Below are positions 11,221-24,600 of a stretch of 64,000 bases of DNA, piece after piece. The notes below the pieces were generated by a model. The model was not told where the DNA came from, searched no databases, and saw only the letters and a program-made list of their open reading frames with translations. This stretch comes from Heracleum sosnowskyi (taxonomy: Eukaryota; Streptophyta; Magnoliopsida; Apiales; Apiaceae). The position numbers were made by a program, and so were the translations under genes. Each line of letters opens with the position of its first letter. Position 1 is the first letter of the stretch. The DNA lies in assembly GCA_030848705.1 (NCBI GenBank), contig CM061236.1:54269481-54333480 (forward strand). Reading direction: 5' to 3'.

Positions 11221-13591
11221 AGTCAATTTCGGTTTTAGTTTAGCCAAACAAACCAATTTAAGTCAATTTCCACCACATTAGAGTGGATTTCGACCACTTT
11301 TTGTCATGATTAACATATTATCATAAAATACATCAACTATGACCATTTTTTGGGGTCCTCCAATAACAGTCTCATCCGAGTCAATTTCGGCTATAGTTTG
11401 GCCAAAGTAACCAATTTAAGTCACTTTCCACCACTTTAGATTGGATTTCGACCACATCCTGGCATGATTAACATATTATCATAATATACATGAACATTGA
11501 CCACTTTTTGGAATCCTTATATACCAGTTTAATCCGAGTCAATTTCGGTTTTAGTTTTGCCAAACAAACCAGTTTAAGTCAATTTCCACCACATTAGAGT
11601 GGATTTCGACCACATCCTAGCATGATTAACATATTATCATAATATACATGAACTTTGACCACTTTTTGGGATACTCATATACCAGTTTCATCCGAGTCAA
11701 TTTCGGTTTTAGTTTGGCCAAACAAACCAATTTAAGTCAATTTCCACCACATTAGAGTGGATTTCGACCACTTCCTGGCATGATTAACATATTTTCAGAA
11801 TTTACATCAACTATTACCATTTTTTGGGGTCCTCCAATAACAGTTTCACCCGAGTCAATTTCGGCTCTAGTTTGGCCAAACTAACCAATTTTAGTCACTT
11901 TCCACAACTTTAGAGTGGATTTTGACCACATCATGGGATGATTAACATAATATCATAATATACATGAACTTTGACCACTTTTTGGGATCCTCATATACCA
12001 GTTTCATCCGAGTCAATTTCGATTTTAGTTTAGCCAAACAAACCAATTTAAGTCAATTTCCACCACATTAGAGTGGATTTCGACCACTTCTTGTCCATGA
12101 TTAACATATTATCATAAAATACATCAACTATGACCATTTTTTGGGGTCCTCCAATAACAGTTTCACCCGAGTCAATTTCGGCTCTAGTTTGGCCAAAGTA
12201 ACCAATTTATGTCACTTTCCACCACTTTAGATTGGATTTCGACCACATCCTGGCATGAGTAACATATTATCATAATATACATGAACTTTGACCAATTTTT
12301 GGGATCCTTATATACCAGTTTAATCCGAGTCAATTTCGGTTTTAGTTTAGCCAAACAAACAAATTTAAGTCAATTTCCACCACATTAGAGTGGATTTCGA
12401 CCACTTCTTGTCATGATTAACATATTATCATAAAATACATCAACTATGACCATTTTTTGGGGTCCTCCAATAACAGTCTCATCCGAGTCAATTTCGGCTA
12501 TAGTTTGGCCAAAGTAACCAATTTAAGTCACTTTCCACCACTTTAGATTGGATTTCGGCCACATCCTGGCATGACTAACATATTATCATAATATACATGA
12601 ACATTGACCACTTTTTGGAATCCTTATATACCAGTTTAATCCGAGTCAATTTCGGTTTTAGTTTTGCCAAACAAACCAGTTTAAGTCAATTTCCACCACA
12701 TTAGAGTGGATTTCGACCACATCCTGGCATGATTAACATATTATCATAATATACATGAACATTGACCACTTTTTGGGATCCTTATATACCAGTTTCATCC
12801 GAGTCAATTTTGGTTTTAGTTTGGCCAAACAAACCAATTTAAGTCAATTTCCACCACATTAAAGTGGATTTCGACCACTTCCTGGCATGATTAACATATT
12901 TTCAGAATTTACATCAACTATTACCATTTTTTGGGGTCCTCCAATAAAAGTTTCACCCGAGTCAATTTCGGCTCTAGTTTGGCCAAACTAACCAATTTTA
13001 GTCACTTTCCACCACTTTAGAGTGGATTTCGACCACATCATGGGATGATTAACATAATATCATAATATACATGAACTTTGACCACTTTTTGGGATCCTCA
13101 TATACCAGTTTCATCCGAGTCAATTTCGGTTTTAGTTTGGCCAAACAAACCAATTTAAGTCAATTTCCACCACATTAGAGTGGATTTCGACCACTTCTTG
13201 TCATGATTAACATATTATCATAAAATACATCAACTATGACCATTTTTTGGGGTCCTCCAATAACAGTTTCATCCGAGTCAATTTCGGCTCTAGTTTGGCC
13301 AAAGTAACCAATTTAAGTCACTTTCCACCACTTTAGATTCGATTTCGACCACATCCTGGCATGATTAACATATTATCATAATATACATGAACTTTGACCA
13401 CTTTTTGGGATCCTTATATACCAGTTTAATCCGAGTCAATTTCGGTTTTAGTTTGGCTAAACAAACCAATTTAAGTCAATTTCCACCACATTAGAGTGGA
13501 TTTCGACCACATCCTGGCATGATTAACATATTATCATAATATACATGAACTTTGACCACTTTTTGGGATACTCATATACCAGTTTCATCCG
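11221..13591 (+). repeat. Mosaic satellite stretch between HOR blocks
   Basis: Fifteen monomers that match separate parts of the 22-mer but not in its order. Examples are ggctatag at 11,379 and again at 12,486, tttatgtcac near 12,200 and caataaaag near 12,947. Private changes include gattttgacc near 11,920, cgattttag near 12,020, a one-base insertion in cttgtccatg near 12,094 and ggccacatcc near 12,557. I see nothing other than satellite. Confidence 0.85.
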
Positions 13592-16500
13592 AGTCAATTT
13601 CGGTTTTAGTTTGGCCAAACAAACCAATTTAAGTCAATTTCCACCACATTAAAGTGGATTTTGACCACTTCCTGGCATGATTAACATATTTTCAGAATTT
13701 ACATCAACTATTACAATTTTTTGGGGTCATCCAATAACAGTTTCACCCGAGTCAATTTCGGCTCTAGTTTGGCCAAACTAACCAATTTTAGTCACTTTCC
13801 ACAACTTTAGAGTGGATTTCGACCACATCATGGGATGATTAACATAATATCATAATATACATGAACTTTGACCACTTTTTGGGATCCTCATATACCAGTT
13901 TCATCCGAGTCAATTTCGGTTTTAGTTTAGCCAAACAAACCAATTTAAGTCAATTTCCACCACATTAGAGTGGATTTCGACCACATCTTGTCATGATTAA
14001 CATATTATCATAAAATACATCAACTATGACCATTTTTTGGGGTCCTCCAATAACAGTTTCATCCGAGTCAATTTCGGCTCTAGTTTGGCCAAAGTAACCA
14101 ATTTAAGTCACTTTCCACCACTTTAGATTGGATTTCGACCACATCCTGGCATGATTAACATATTATCATAATATACATGAACTTTGACCACTTTTTGGGA
14201 TCCTTATATACCAGTTTAATCCGAGTCAATTTCGGTTTTAGTTTAGCCAAACAAACCAATTTAAGTCAATTTCCACCACATTAGAGTGGATTTCGACCAC
14301 TTCTTGTCATGATTAACATATTATCATAAAATACATCCACTATGACCATTTTTTGGGGTCCTCCAATAACAGTCTCATCCGAGTCAATTTCGGCTCTAGT
14401 TTGGCCAAAGGAACCAATTTAAGTCACTTTCCACCACTTTAGATTGGATTTCGACCACATCCTGGCATGATTAAAATATTATCATAATATACATGAACAT
14501 TGACCACTTTTTGGGATCCTTATATACCAGGTTAATCCGAGTCAATTTCGGTTTTAGTTTTGCCAAACAAACCAGTTTAAGTCAATTTCCACCACATTAG
14601 ACTGGATTTCGACCACATCCTGGCATGATTAACATATTATCATAATATACATGAACTTTGACCACTTTTTGGGATACTCATATACCAGTTTCATCCGAGT
14701 CAATTTCGGTTTTAGTTTGGCTAAACAAACCAATTTAAGTCAATTTCCACCACATTAGAGTGGATTTCGACCACATCCTGGCATGATTAACATATTATCA
14801 TAATATACATGAACTTTGACCACTTTTTGGGATACTCATATACCAGTTTAATCCGAGTCAATTTCGGTTTTAGTTTAGCCAAACAAACCAATTTAAGTCA
14901 ATTTCCACCACATTAGAGTGGATTTCGACCACTTTTTGTCATGATTAACATATTATCATAAAATACATCAACTATGACCATTTTTTGGGGTCCTCCAATA
15001 ACAGTCTCATCCGAGTCAATTTCGGCTATAGTTTGGCCAAAGTAACCAATTTAAGTCAATTTCCACCACATTAGAGTGGATTTCGACCACATCCTGGCAT
15101 GATTAACATATTATCATAATATACATGAACTTTGACCACTTTTTGGGATACTCATATACCAGTTTCATCCGAGTCAATTTCGGTTTTAGTTTGGCCAAAC
15201 AAACCAATTTAAGTCAATTTCCACCACATTAGAGTGGATTTCGACCACTTCCTGGCATGATTAACATATTTTCAGAATTTACATCAACTATTACCATTTT
15301 TTGGGGTCCTCCAATAACAGTTTCACCCGAGTCAATTTCGGCTCTAGTTTGGCCAAACTAACCAATTTTAGTCACTTTCCACAACTTTAGAGTGGATTTC
15401 GACCACATCATGGGATGATTAACATAATATCATAATATACATGAACTTTGACCACTTTTTGGGATCCTCATATACCAGTTTCATCCGAGTCAATTTCGGT
15501 TTTAGTTTAGCCAAACAAACCAATTTAAGTCAATTTCCACCACATTAGAGTGGATTTCGACCACATCTTGTCATGATTAACATATTATCATAAAATACAT
15601 CAACTATGACCATTTTTTGGGGTCCTCCAATAACAGTTTCATCCGAGTCAATTTCGGCTCTAGTTTGGCCAAAGTAACCAATTTAAGTCACTTTCCACCA
15701 CTTTAGATTGGATTTCGACCACATCCTGGCATGATTAACATATTATCATAATATACATGAACTTTGACCACTTTTTGGGATCCTTATATACCAGTTTAAT
15801 CCGAGTCAATTTCGGTTTTAGTTTAGCCAAACAAACCAATTTAAGTCAATTTCCACCACATTAGAGTGGATTTCGACCACTTCTTGTCATGATTAACATA
15901 TTATCATAAAATACATCCACTATGACCATTTTTTGGGGTCCTCCAATAACAGTCTCATCCGAGTCAATTTCGGCTCTAGTTTGGCCAAAGGAACCAATTT
16001 AAGTCACTTTCCACCACTTTAGATTGGATTTCGACCACATCCTGGCATGATTAAAATATTATCATAATATACATGAACATTGACCACTTTTTGGGATCCT
16101 TATATACCAGGTTAATCCGAGTCAATTTCGGTTTTAGTTTTGCCAAACAAACCAGTTTAAGTCAATTTCCACCACATTAGACTGGATTTCGACCACATCC
16201 TGGCATGATTAACATATTATCATAATATACATGAACTTTGACCACTTTTTGGGATACTCATATACCAGTTTCATCCGAGTCAATTTCGGTTTTAGTTTGG
16301 CTAAACAAACCAATTTAAGTCAATTTCCACCACATTAGAATGGATTTCGACCACATCCTGGCATGATTAACATATTATCATAATATACATGAACTTTGAC
16401 CACTTTTTGGGATACTCATATACCAGTTTAATCCGAGTCAATTTCGGTTTTAGTTTAGCCAAACAAACCAATTTAAGTCAATTTCCACCACATTAGAGTG

Positions 16501-18331
16501 GATTTCGACCACTTTTTGTCATGATTAACATATTATCATAAAATACATCAACTATGACCATTTTTTGGGGTCCTCCAATAACAGTCTCATCCGAGTCAAT
16601 TTCGGCTATAGTTTGGCCAAAGTAACCAATTTAAGTCAATTTCCACCACATTAGAGTGGATTTCGACCACATCCTGGCATGATTAACATATTATCATAAT
16701 ATACATGAACTTTGACCACTTTTTGGGATACTCATATACCAGTTTCATCCGAGTCAATTTCGGTTTTAGTTTGGCCAAACAAACCAATTTAAGTCAATTT
16801 CCACCACATTAGAGTGGATTTCGACCACTTCCTGGCATGATTAACATATTTTCAGAATTTACATCAACTATTACCATTTTTTGGGGTCCTCCAATAACAG
16901 TTTCACCCGAGTCAATTTCGGCTCTAGTTTGGCCAAACTAACCAATTTTAGTCACTTTCCACAACTTTAGAGTGGATTTCGACCACATCATGGGATGATT
17001 AACATAATATCATAATATACATGAACTTTGACCACTTTTTGGGATCCTCATATACCAGTTTCATCCGAGTCAATTTCGGTATTAGTTTAGCCAAACAAAC
17101 CAATTTAAGTCAATTTCCACCACATTAGAGTGGATTTCGACCACTTCTTGTCATGATTAACATATTATCATAAAATACATCAACTATGACCATTTTTTGG
17201 GGTCCTCCAATAACAGTTTCACCCGAGTCAATTTCGGCTCTAGTTTGGCCAAAGTAACCAATTTATGTCACTTTCCACCACTTTAGATTGGATTTCGACC
17301 ACATCCTGGCATGAGTAACATATTATCATAATATACATGAACTTTGACCACTTTTTGGGATCCTTATATACCAGTTTAATCCGAGTCAATTTCGGTTTTA
17401 GTTTAGCCAAACAAACCAATTTAAGTCAATTTCCACCACATTAGAGTGGATTTCGACCACTTCTTGTCATGATTAACATATTATCATAAAATACATCCAC
17501 TATGACCATTTTTTGGGGTCCTCCAATAACAGTCTCATCCGAGTCAATTTCGGCTCTAGTTTGGCCAAAGGAACCAATTTAAGTCACTTTCCACCACTTT
17601 AGATTGGATTTCGACCACATCCTGGCATGATTAAAATATTATCATAATATACATGAACATTGACCACTTTTTGGGATCCTTATATACCAGGTTAATCCGA
17701 GTCAATTTCGGTTTTAGTTTTGCCAAACAAACCAGTTTAAGTCAATTTCCACCACATTAGACTGGATTTCGACCACATCCTGGCATGATTAACATATTAT
17801 CATAATATACATGAACTTTGACCACTTTTTGGGATACTCATATACCAGTTTCATCCGAGTCAATTTCGGTTTTAGTTTGGCTAAACAAACCAATTTAAGT
17901 CAATTTCCACCACATTAGAATGGATTTCGACCACATCCTGGCATGATTAACATATTATCATAATATACATGAACTTTGACCACTTTTTGGGATACTCATA
18001 TACCAGTTTAATCCGAGTCAATTTCGGTTTTAGTTTAGCCAAACAAACCAATTTAAGTCAATTTCCACCACATTAGAGTGGATTTCGACCACTTTTTGTC
18101 ATGATTAACATATTATCATAAAATACATCAACTATGACCATTTTTTGGGGTCCTCCAATAACAGTCTCATCCGAGTCAATTTCGGCTATAGTTTGGCCAA
18201 AGTAACCAATTTAAGTCAATTTCCACCACATTAGAGTGGATTTCGACCACATCCTGGCATGATTAACATATTATCATAATATACATGAACTTTGACCACT
18301 TTTTGGGATACTCATATACCAGTTTCATCCG
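13592..18331 (+). repeat. 10-monomer unit (1,580 bp), three tandem copies
   Basis: The copies are 13,592-15,171, 15,172-16,751 and 16,752-18,331. The clearest marker is a chimeric monomer at 15,014, 16,594 and 18,174. It starts as type B (ggctatag, aaagtaacc), changes to the type A middle (aagtcaatttccaccacattagagtgg), then ends as type B. Spacing is exactly 1,580 bp each time. Copies 1 and 2 share cacatcttgtcatg (near 13,983 and 15,563). Copy 3 has cttcttgtcatg and cggtattag (near 17,080), which recur near 18,660, so a partial fourth copy runs to about 18,963. Confidence 0.88.
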
Positions 18332-20227
18332 AGTCAATTTCGGTTTTAGTTTGGCCAAACAAACCAATTTAAGTCAATTTCCACCACATTAGAGTGGATT
18401 TCGACCACTTCCTGGCATGATTAACATATTTTCAGAATTTACATCAACTATTACCATTTTTTGGGGTCCTCCAATAACAGTTTCACCCGAGTCAATTTCG
18501 GCTCTAGTTTGGCCAAACTAACCAATTTTAGTCACTTTCCACAACTTTAGAGTGGATTTCGACCACATCATGGGATGATTAACATAATATCATAATATAC
18601 ATGAACTTTGACCACTTTTTGGGATCCTCATATACCAGTTTCATCCGAGTCAATTTCGGTATTAGTTTAGCCAAACAAACCAATTTAAGTCAATTTCCAC
18701 CACATTAGAGTGGATTTCGACCACTTCTTGTCATGATTAACATATTATCATAAAATACATCAACTATGACCATTTTTTGGGGTCCTCCAATAACAGTTTC
18801 ACCCGAGTCAATTTCGGCTCTAGTTTGGCCAAAGTAACCAATTTATGTCACTTTCCACCACTTTAGATTGGATTTCGACCACATCCTGGCATGAGTAACA
18901 TATTATCATAATATACATGAACTTTGACCAATTTTTGGGATCCTTATATACCAGTTTAATCCGAGTCAATTTCGGTTTTAGTTTAGCCAAACAAACAAAT
19001 TTAAGTCATTTTCCACCACATTAGAGTGGATTTCGACCACTTCTTGTCATGATTAACATATTATCATAAAATACATCAACTATGACCATTTTTTGGGGTC
19101 CTCCAATAACAGTCTCATCCGAGTCAATTTCGGCTCTAGTTTGGCCAAAGGAACCAATTTAAGTCACTTTCCACCACTTTAGATTGGATTTCGACCACAT
19201 CCTGGCATGATTAACATATTATCATAATATACATGAACATTGACCACTTTTTGGGATCCTTATATACCAGTTTCATCCGAGTCAATTTCGGTTTTAGTTT
19301 GGCCAAACAAACCAATTTAAGTCAATTTCCACCACATTAAAGTGGATTTCGACCACTTCCTGGCATGATTAACATATTTTCAGAATTTACATCAACTATT
19401 ACCATTTTTTGGGGTCCTCCAATAAAAGTTTCACCCGAGTCAATTTCGGCTCTAGTTTGGCCAAACTAACCAATTTTAGTCACTTTCCACCACTTTAGAG
19501 TGGATTTCGACCACATCATGGGATGATTAACATAATATCATAATATACATGAACTTTGACCACTTTTTGGGATCCTCATATACCAGTTTCATCCGAGTCA
19601 ATTTCGGTTTTAGTTTGGCCAAACAAACCAATTTAAGTCAATTTCCACCACATTAGAGTGGATTTCGACCACTTCTTGTCATGATTAACATATTATCATA
19701 AAATACATCAACTATGACCATTTTTTGGGGTCCTCCAATAACAGTTTCATCCGAGTCAATTTCGGCTCTAGTTTGGCCAAAGTAACCAATTTAAGTCACT
19801 TTCCACCACTTTAGATTGGATTTCGACCACATCCTGGCATGATTAACATATTATCATAATATACATGAACTTTGACCACTTTTTGGGATCCTTATATACC
19901 AGTTTAATCCGAGTCAATTTCGGTTTTAGTTTAGCCAAACAAACAAATTTAAGTCAATTTCCACCACATTAGAGTGGATTTCGACCACTTCTTGTCATGA
20001 TTAACATATTATCATAAAATACATCAACTATGACCATTTTTTGGGGTCCTCCAATAACAGTCTCATCCGAGTCAATTTCGGCTATAGTTTGGCCAAAGGA
20101 ACCAATTTAAGTCACTTTCCACCACTTTAGATTGGATTTCGACCACATCCTGGCATGATTAACATATTATCATAATATACATGAACATTGACCACTTTTT
20201 GGGATCCTTATATACCAGTTTAATCCG
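18332..20227 (+). repeat. Return to 22-mer HOR (last 12 monomers)
   Basis: These 1,896 bp (12 x 158) follow the same monomer order as 1,581-3,476: tttatgtcac, catgagtaac, accaatttttggg, aaaggaacc, caataaaag, then ggctatag, ending where a ttttgcc monomer begins at 20,228. The 1,580-bp units therefore lie inside an array that is 22-mer HOR on both sides, as expected if they arose by local expansion within it. Confidence 0.86.
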
Positions 20228-23200
20228 AGTCAATTTCGGTTTTAGTTTTGCCAAACAAACCAGTTTAAGTCAATTTCCACCACATTAGAGTGGATTTCGA
20301 CCACATCCTGGCATGATTAACATAATATCATAATATACATGAACTTTGACCACTTTTTGGGATCCTCATATACCAGTTTCATCCGAGTCAATTTCGGTTT
20401 TATGTTAGCCAAACAAACCAATTTAAGTCAATTTCCACCACATTAGAGTGGATTTCGACCACTTCTTGTCATGATTAACATATTATCATAAAATACATCA
20501 ACTATGACCATTTTTTGGGGTCCTCCAATAACAGTTTCATCCGAGTCAATTTCGGATCTAGTTTGGCCAAAGTAACCAATTTAAGTCACTTTCCACCACT
20601 TTAGATTGGATTTCGACCACATCCTGGCATGAGTAACATATTATCATAATATACATGAACTTTGACCAATTTTTGGGATCCTTATATACCAGTTTAATCC
20701 GAGTCAATTTCGGTTTTAGTTTAGCCAAACAAACAAATTTAAGTCAATTTCCACCACATTAGAGTGGATTTCGACCACTTCTTGGCATGATTAACATATT
20801 ATAATAAAATACATCAACTACGACCATTTTTGGGGGTCCTCCAATAACAGTTTCATCCGAGTCAATTTCGGCTCTAGTTTGGCCAAAGTAACCAATTTAA
20901 GTCACTTTCCACCACTTTAGATTGGATTTCGACCACATCCTGGCATGATTAACATATTATCATAATATACATAAACTTTGACCACTTTTTGGGATCCTTA
21001 TATACCAGTTTCATCCGAGTCAATTTCGGTTTTAATTTAGACAAACAAACCAATTTAATTCAATTTCCACCTCATTAGAGTGGATTTCGACCACTTCTTG
21101 GCATGATTAACATATTATAATAAAAAACATCAACTATGACCATTTTTTTGGGGTCCTCCAATAACAGTTTCATCCGAGTCAATTTCGGCTCTAGTTTGGC
21201 CAAAGTAACCAATTTAAGTCACTTTCCACCACTTTAGAGTGGATTTCGACCACATCCTGGCATGATTAACATATTATATTAATATACTTGAACTTTGACC
21301 ACTTTTTGGGATCCTCATGTACCAGTTTCATCCGAGTCAATTTCGGTTTTAGTTTAGCCAAACAAACCAATTTAAGTCAATTTCCACCAAATTAGAGTGC
21401 ATTTCGACAACTTCTTGGCATGATTAACATATTATACTAAAATACATCAACTATGACCATGTTTGGGTGTCCTCCAATAACAGTTTCATCTGAGTCAATT
21501 TCGGCTCTAGTTTGGCCAAAGTAACCAATTTAAGTCACTTTCCACCACATTAGAGTGGATTTCGACCACATCCTGGCATGATTAATATATTATCATAATT
21601 TACATCAACTTTGACCACTTTTTGGGGTCCTCTAATACCAGTTTCATTCAAGTCAATTATGGCTCTAGTTTGGCTAAACTAACCAATTTAAGTAACTTTC
21701 CACCACATTAGAGTGGAATTCGAGCACATCCTGGCATGATTATCATATTATCATAATTTACATCAACTTTGACCACTTTTTGGGGTCTTCTGATACTAGT
21801 TCCATCCGAGTCCATTTCGGCTCTAGTTTGGCCAACTCATCAATTTAAGTCAATTTCCACCACATTAGAGTGGATTTCGACCACTTCCTGGCATGATTAA
21901 CATTTTATCAGAATTTACGTCAACTATGACCATTTTTTGGGGTCCTCCAATAACAGTTTCACCCGAGTCAATTTCGGCTCTAGTTTGGCCAAACTAACCA
22001 ATTTTAGTCACTTTCCACCACTTTAGAGTGGATTTCGACCACATCATGGCATGATTAACATAATATCATAATATACATGAAATTTGACCACTTTTTGGGA
22101 TCCTCATATACCAGTTTCATTCGAGTCAATTTCGGTTTTAGTTTGGCCAAACAAACCATTTTAAGTCAATTTCCACCACATTAGAGTGGATTTCGACCAC
22201 TTCTTGTCATGATTAACATATTATCATAAAATACATCAACTATGACCATTTTTGGGGGTCCTCCAATAACAGTTTCATCCGAGTCAATTTCGGCTCTAGT
22301 TTGGCCAAAGTAACCAATTTAAGTCACTTTCCACCACTTTAGATTGGATTTCGACCACATCCTGGCATGATTAACATATTATCATAATATACATGAACTT
22401 TGACCACTTTTTGGGATCCTTATATACCAGTTTAATCCGAGTCAATTTCGGTTTTAGTTTAGCCAAACAAACCAATTTAAGTCAATTTCCACCACATTAG
22501 AGTGGATTTCGACCACTTCTTGTCATGATTAACATATTATCATAAAATACACCAACTATGACCATTTTTTGGGGTCCTCCAATAACAGTTTCATCCGAGT
22601 CAATTTCGGCTCTAGTTTGGCCAAAGTAACCAATTTAAGTCACTTTCCACCACTTTAGATTGGATTTCGACCACATCCTGGCATGATTAACATATTATCA
22701 TAATATACATGAACTTTGACCAATTTTTGGGATCCTTATATACCAGTTTAATCCGAGTCAATTTCGGTTTTAGTTTAGCCAAACAAACAAATTTAAGTCA
22801 ATTTCCACCACATTAGAGTGGATTTCGACCACTTCTTGGCATGATTAACATATTATAATAAAATACATCAACTACGACCATTTTTGGGGGTACTCCAATA
22901 ACAGTTTCATCTGAGTCAATTTCGGCTCTAGTTTGGCCAAAGTAACCAATTTAAGTCACTTTCCACCACTTTAGATTGGATTTCGACCACATCCTAGCAT
23001 GATTAACATATTATCATAATATACATGAACTTTGACCACTTTTTGGGATCCTTATATATCAGTTTCATCCGAGTCAATTTCGGTTTTAGTTTAGCCAAAC
23101 AAACCAATTTAAGTCAATTTCCACCTCATTAGAGTGGATTTCGACCACTTCTTGGCATGATTAACATATTATAATAAAATACATCAACTATGACCATTTT

Positions 23201-24600
23201 TTGGGGTCCTCCAATAACAGTTTCATCCGAGTCAATTTCGGCTCTAGTTTGGCCAAAGTAACCAATTTAAGTCACTTTCCACCACTTTAGAGTGGATTTC
23301 GACCACATCCTGGCATGATTAACATATTATCATAATATACTTGAACTTTGACCACTTTTTGGGATCCTCATGTACCAGTTTCATCCAAGTCAATTTCGGT
23401 TTTAGTTTAGCCAAACAAACCAATTTAAGTCAATTTCCACCAAATTAGAGTGCATTTCGACAACTTCCTGGCATGATTAACATATTATAATAAAATACAT
23501 CAACTATGACCATTTTTGGGTGTCCTCCAATAACAGTTTCATCTGAGTCAATTTCGGCTCTAGTTTGGCCAAAGTAACCAATTTAAGTCACTTTCCACTA
23601 CATTAGAGTGGATTTCAACCACATCCTGGCATGATTAATATATTATCATAATTTACATCAACTTTGACCACTTTTTGGGGTCCTCTAATACCAGTTTCAT
23701 TCAAGTCATAAGGCTCTAGTTTGGCTAAACTAACCAATTTAAGTAACTTTCCGCCTCATTAGAGTGGAATTCGAGCACATCCTGGCATAATTATCATATT
23801 ATCATTATTTACATCAACTTTGACCACTTTTTGGGGTCTTCTGATACTAGTTCCATCCGAGTCCATTTCGGCTCTAGTTTGGCCAACTCATCAATTTAAG
23901 TCACTTTCCACCACATTAGAGTGGATTTCGACCACATCCTGGCATGATTAACATAATATCATAATATACATGAACTTTGACCACTTTTTGGGATACTCAT
24001 ATACCAGTTTCATCCGAGTCAATTTCGGTTTTAGTTTGGCCAAACAAACCAATTTAAGTCAATTTCCACCACATTAGAGTGGATTTCGACCACTTCCTGG
24101 CATGATTAACATATTATCAGAATTTACGTCAACTATGACCATTTTTTGGGGTCCTCCAATAACAGTTTCACCCGAGTCAATTTCGGCTCTAGTTTGGTCA
24201 AACTAACCAATTTAAGTCACTTTCCACCACTTTAGAGTGGATTTCGACCACATCCTGGCATGATTAACATATTATTATAATATACTTGAACTTTGACCAA
24301 TTTTTGGGATCCTCGTATACCAGTTTCATCCGAGTCAATTTCGGTTTTAGTTTAGCCAAACAAACCAATTTAAGTCAATTTCCACCACATTAGAGTGGAT
24401 TTCGACCACTTCTTGGCATGATTAACGTATTATAATAAAATACATCAACTATGACCATTTTTGGGGGTCCTCTAATAACAGTTTCATCCGAGTCAATTTC
24501 GGCTCTAGTTTGGCCAAAGTAACCAATTTAAGTCACTTTCCACCACTTTAGATGGGATTTCGACCACATCCTGGATGATTAACATATTATCATAATATAC
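20228..24600 (+). repeat. Diverged satellite with 13-monomer duplication (2,054 bp)
   Basis: The homogeneous HOR ends within the first two or three monomers here. Type C variants appear (attatggctctag, aagtaactttcc, gtggaattcgag near 21,715). Monomers from 20,702 to about 21,848 are repeated from 22,756 to about 23,898 at a 2,054-bp offset. Shared markers are caaacaaacaaattt, actacgacc, catgtaccag, gtgcatttcgacaac, gggtgtcctcc and gtcttctgatactag. The second copy has a small deletion (agtcataaggctc near 23,705). No other feature is visible. Confidence 0.85.
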
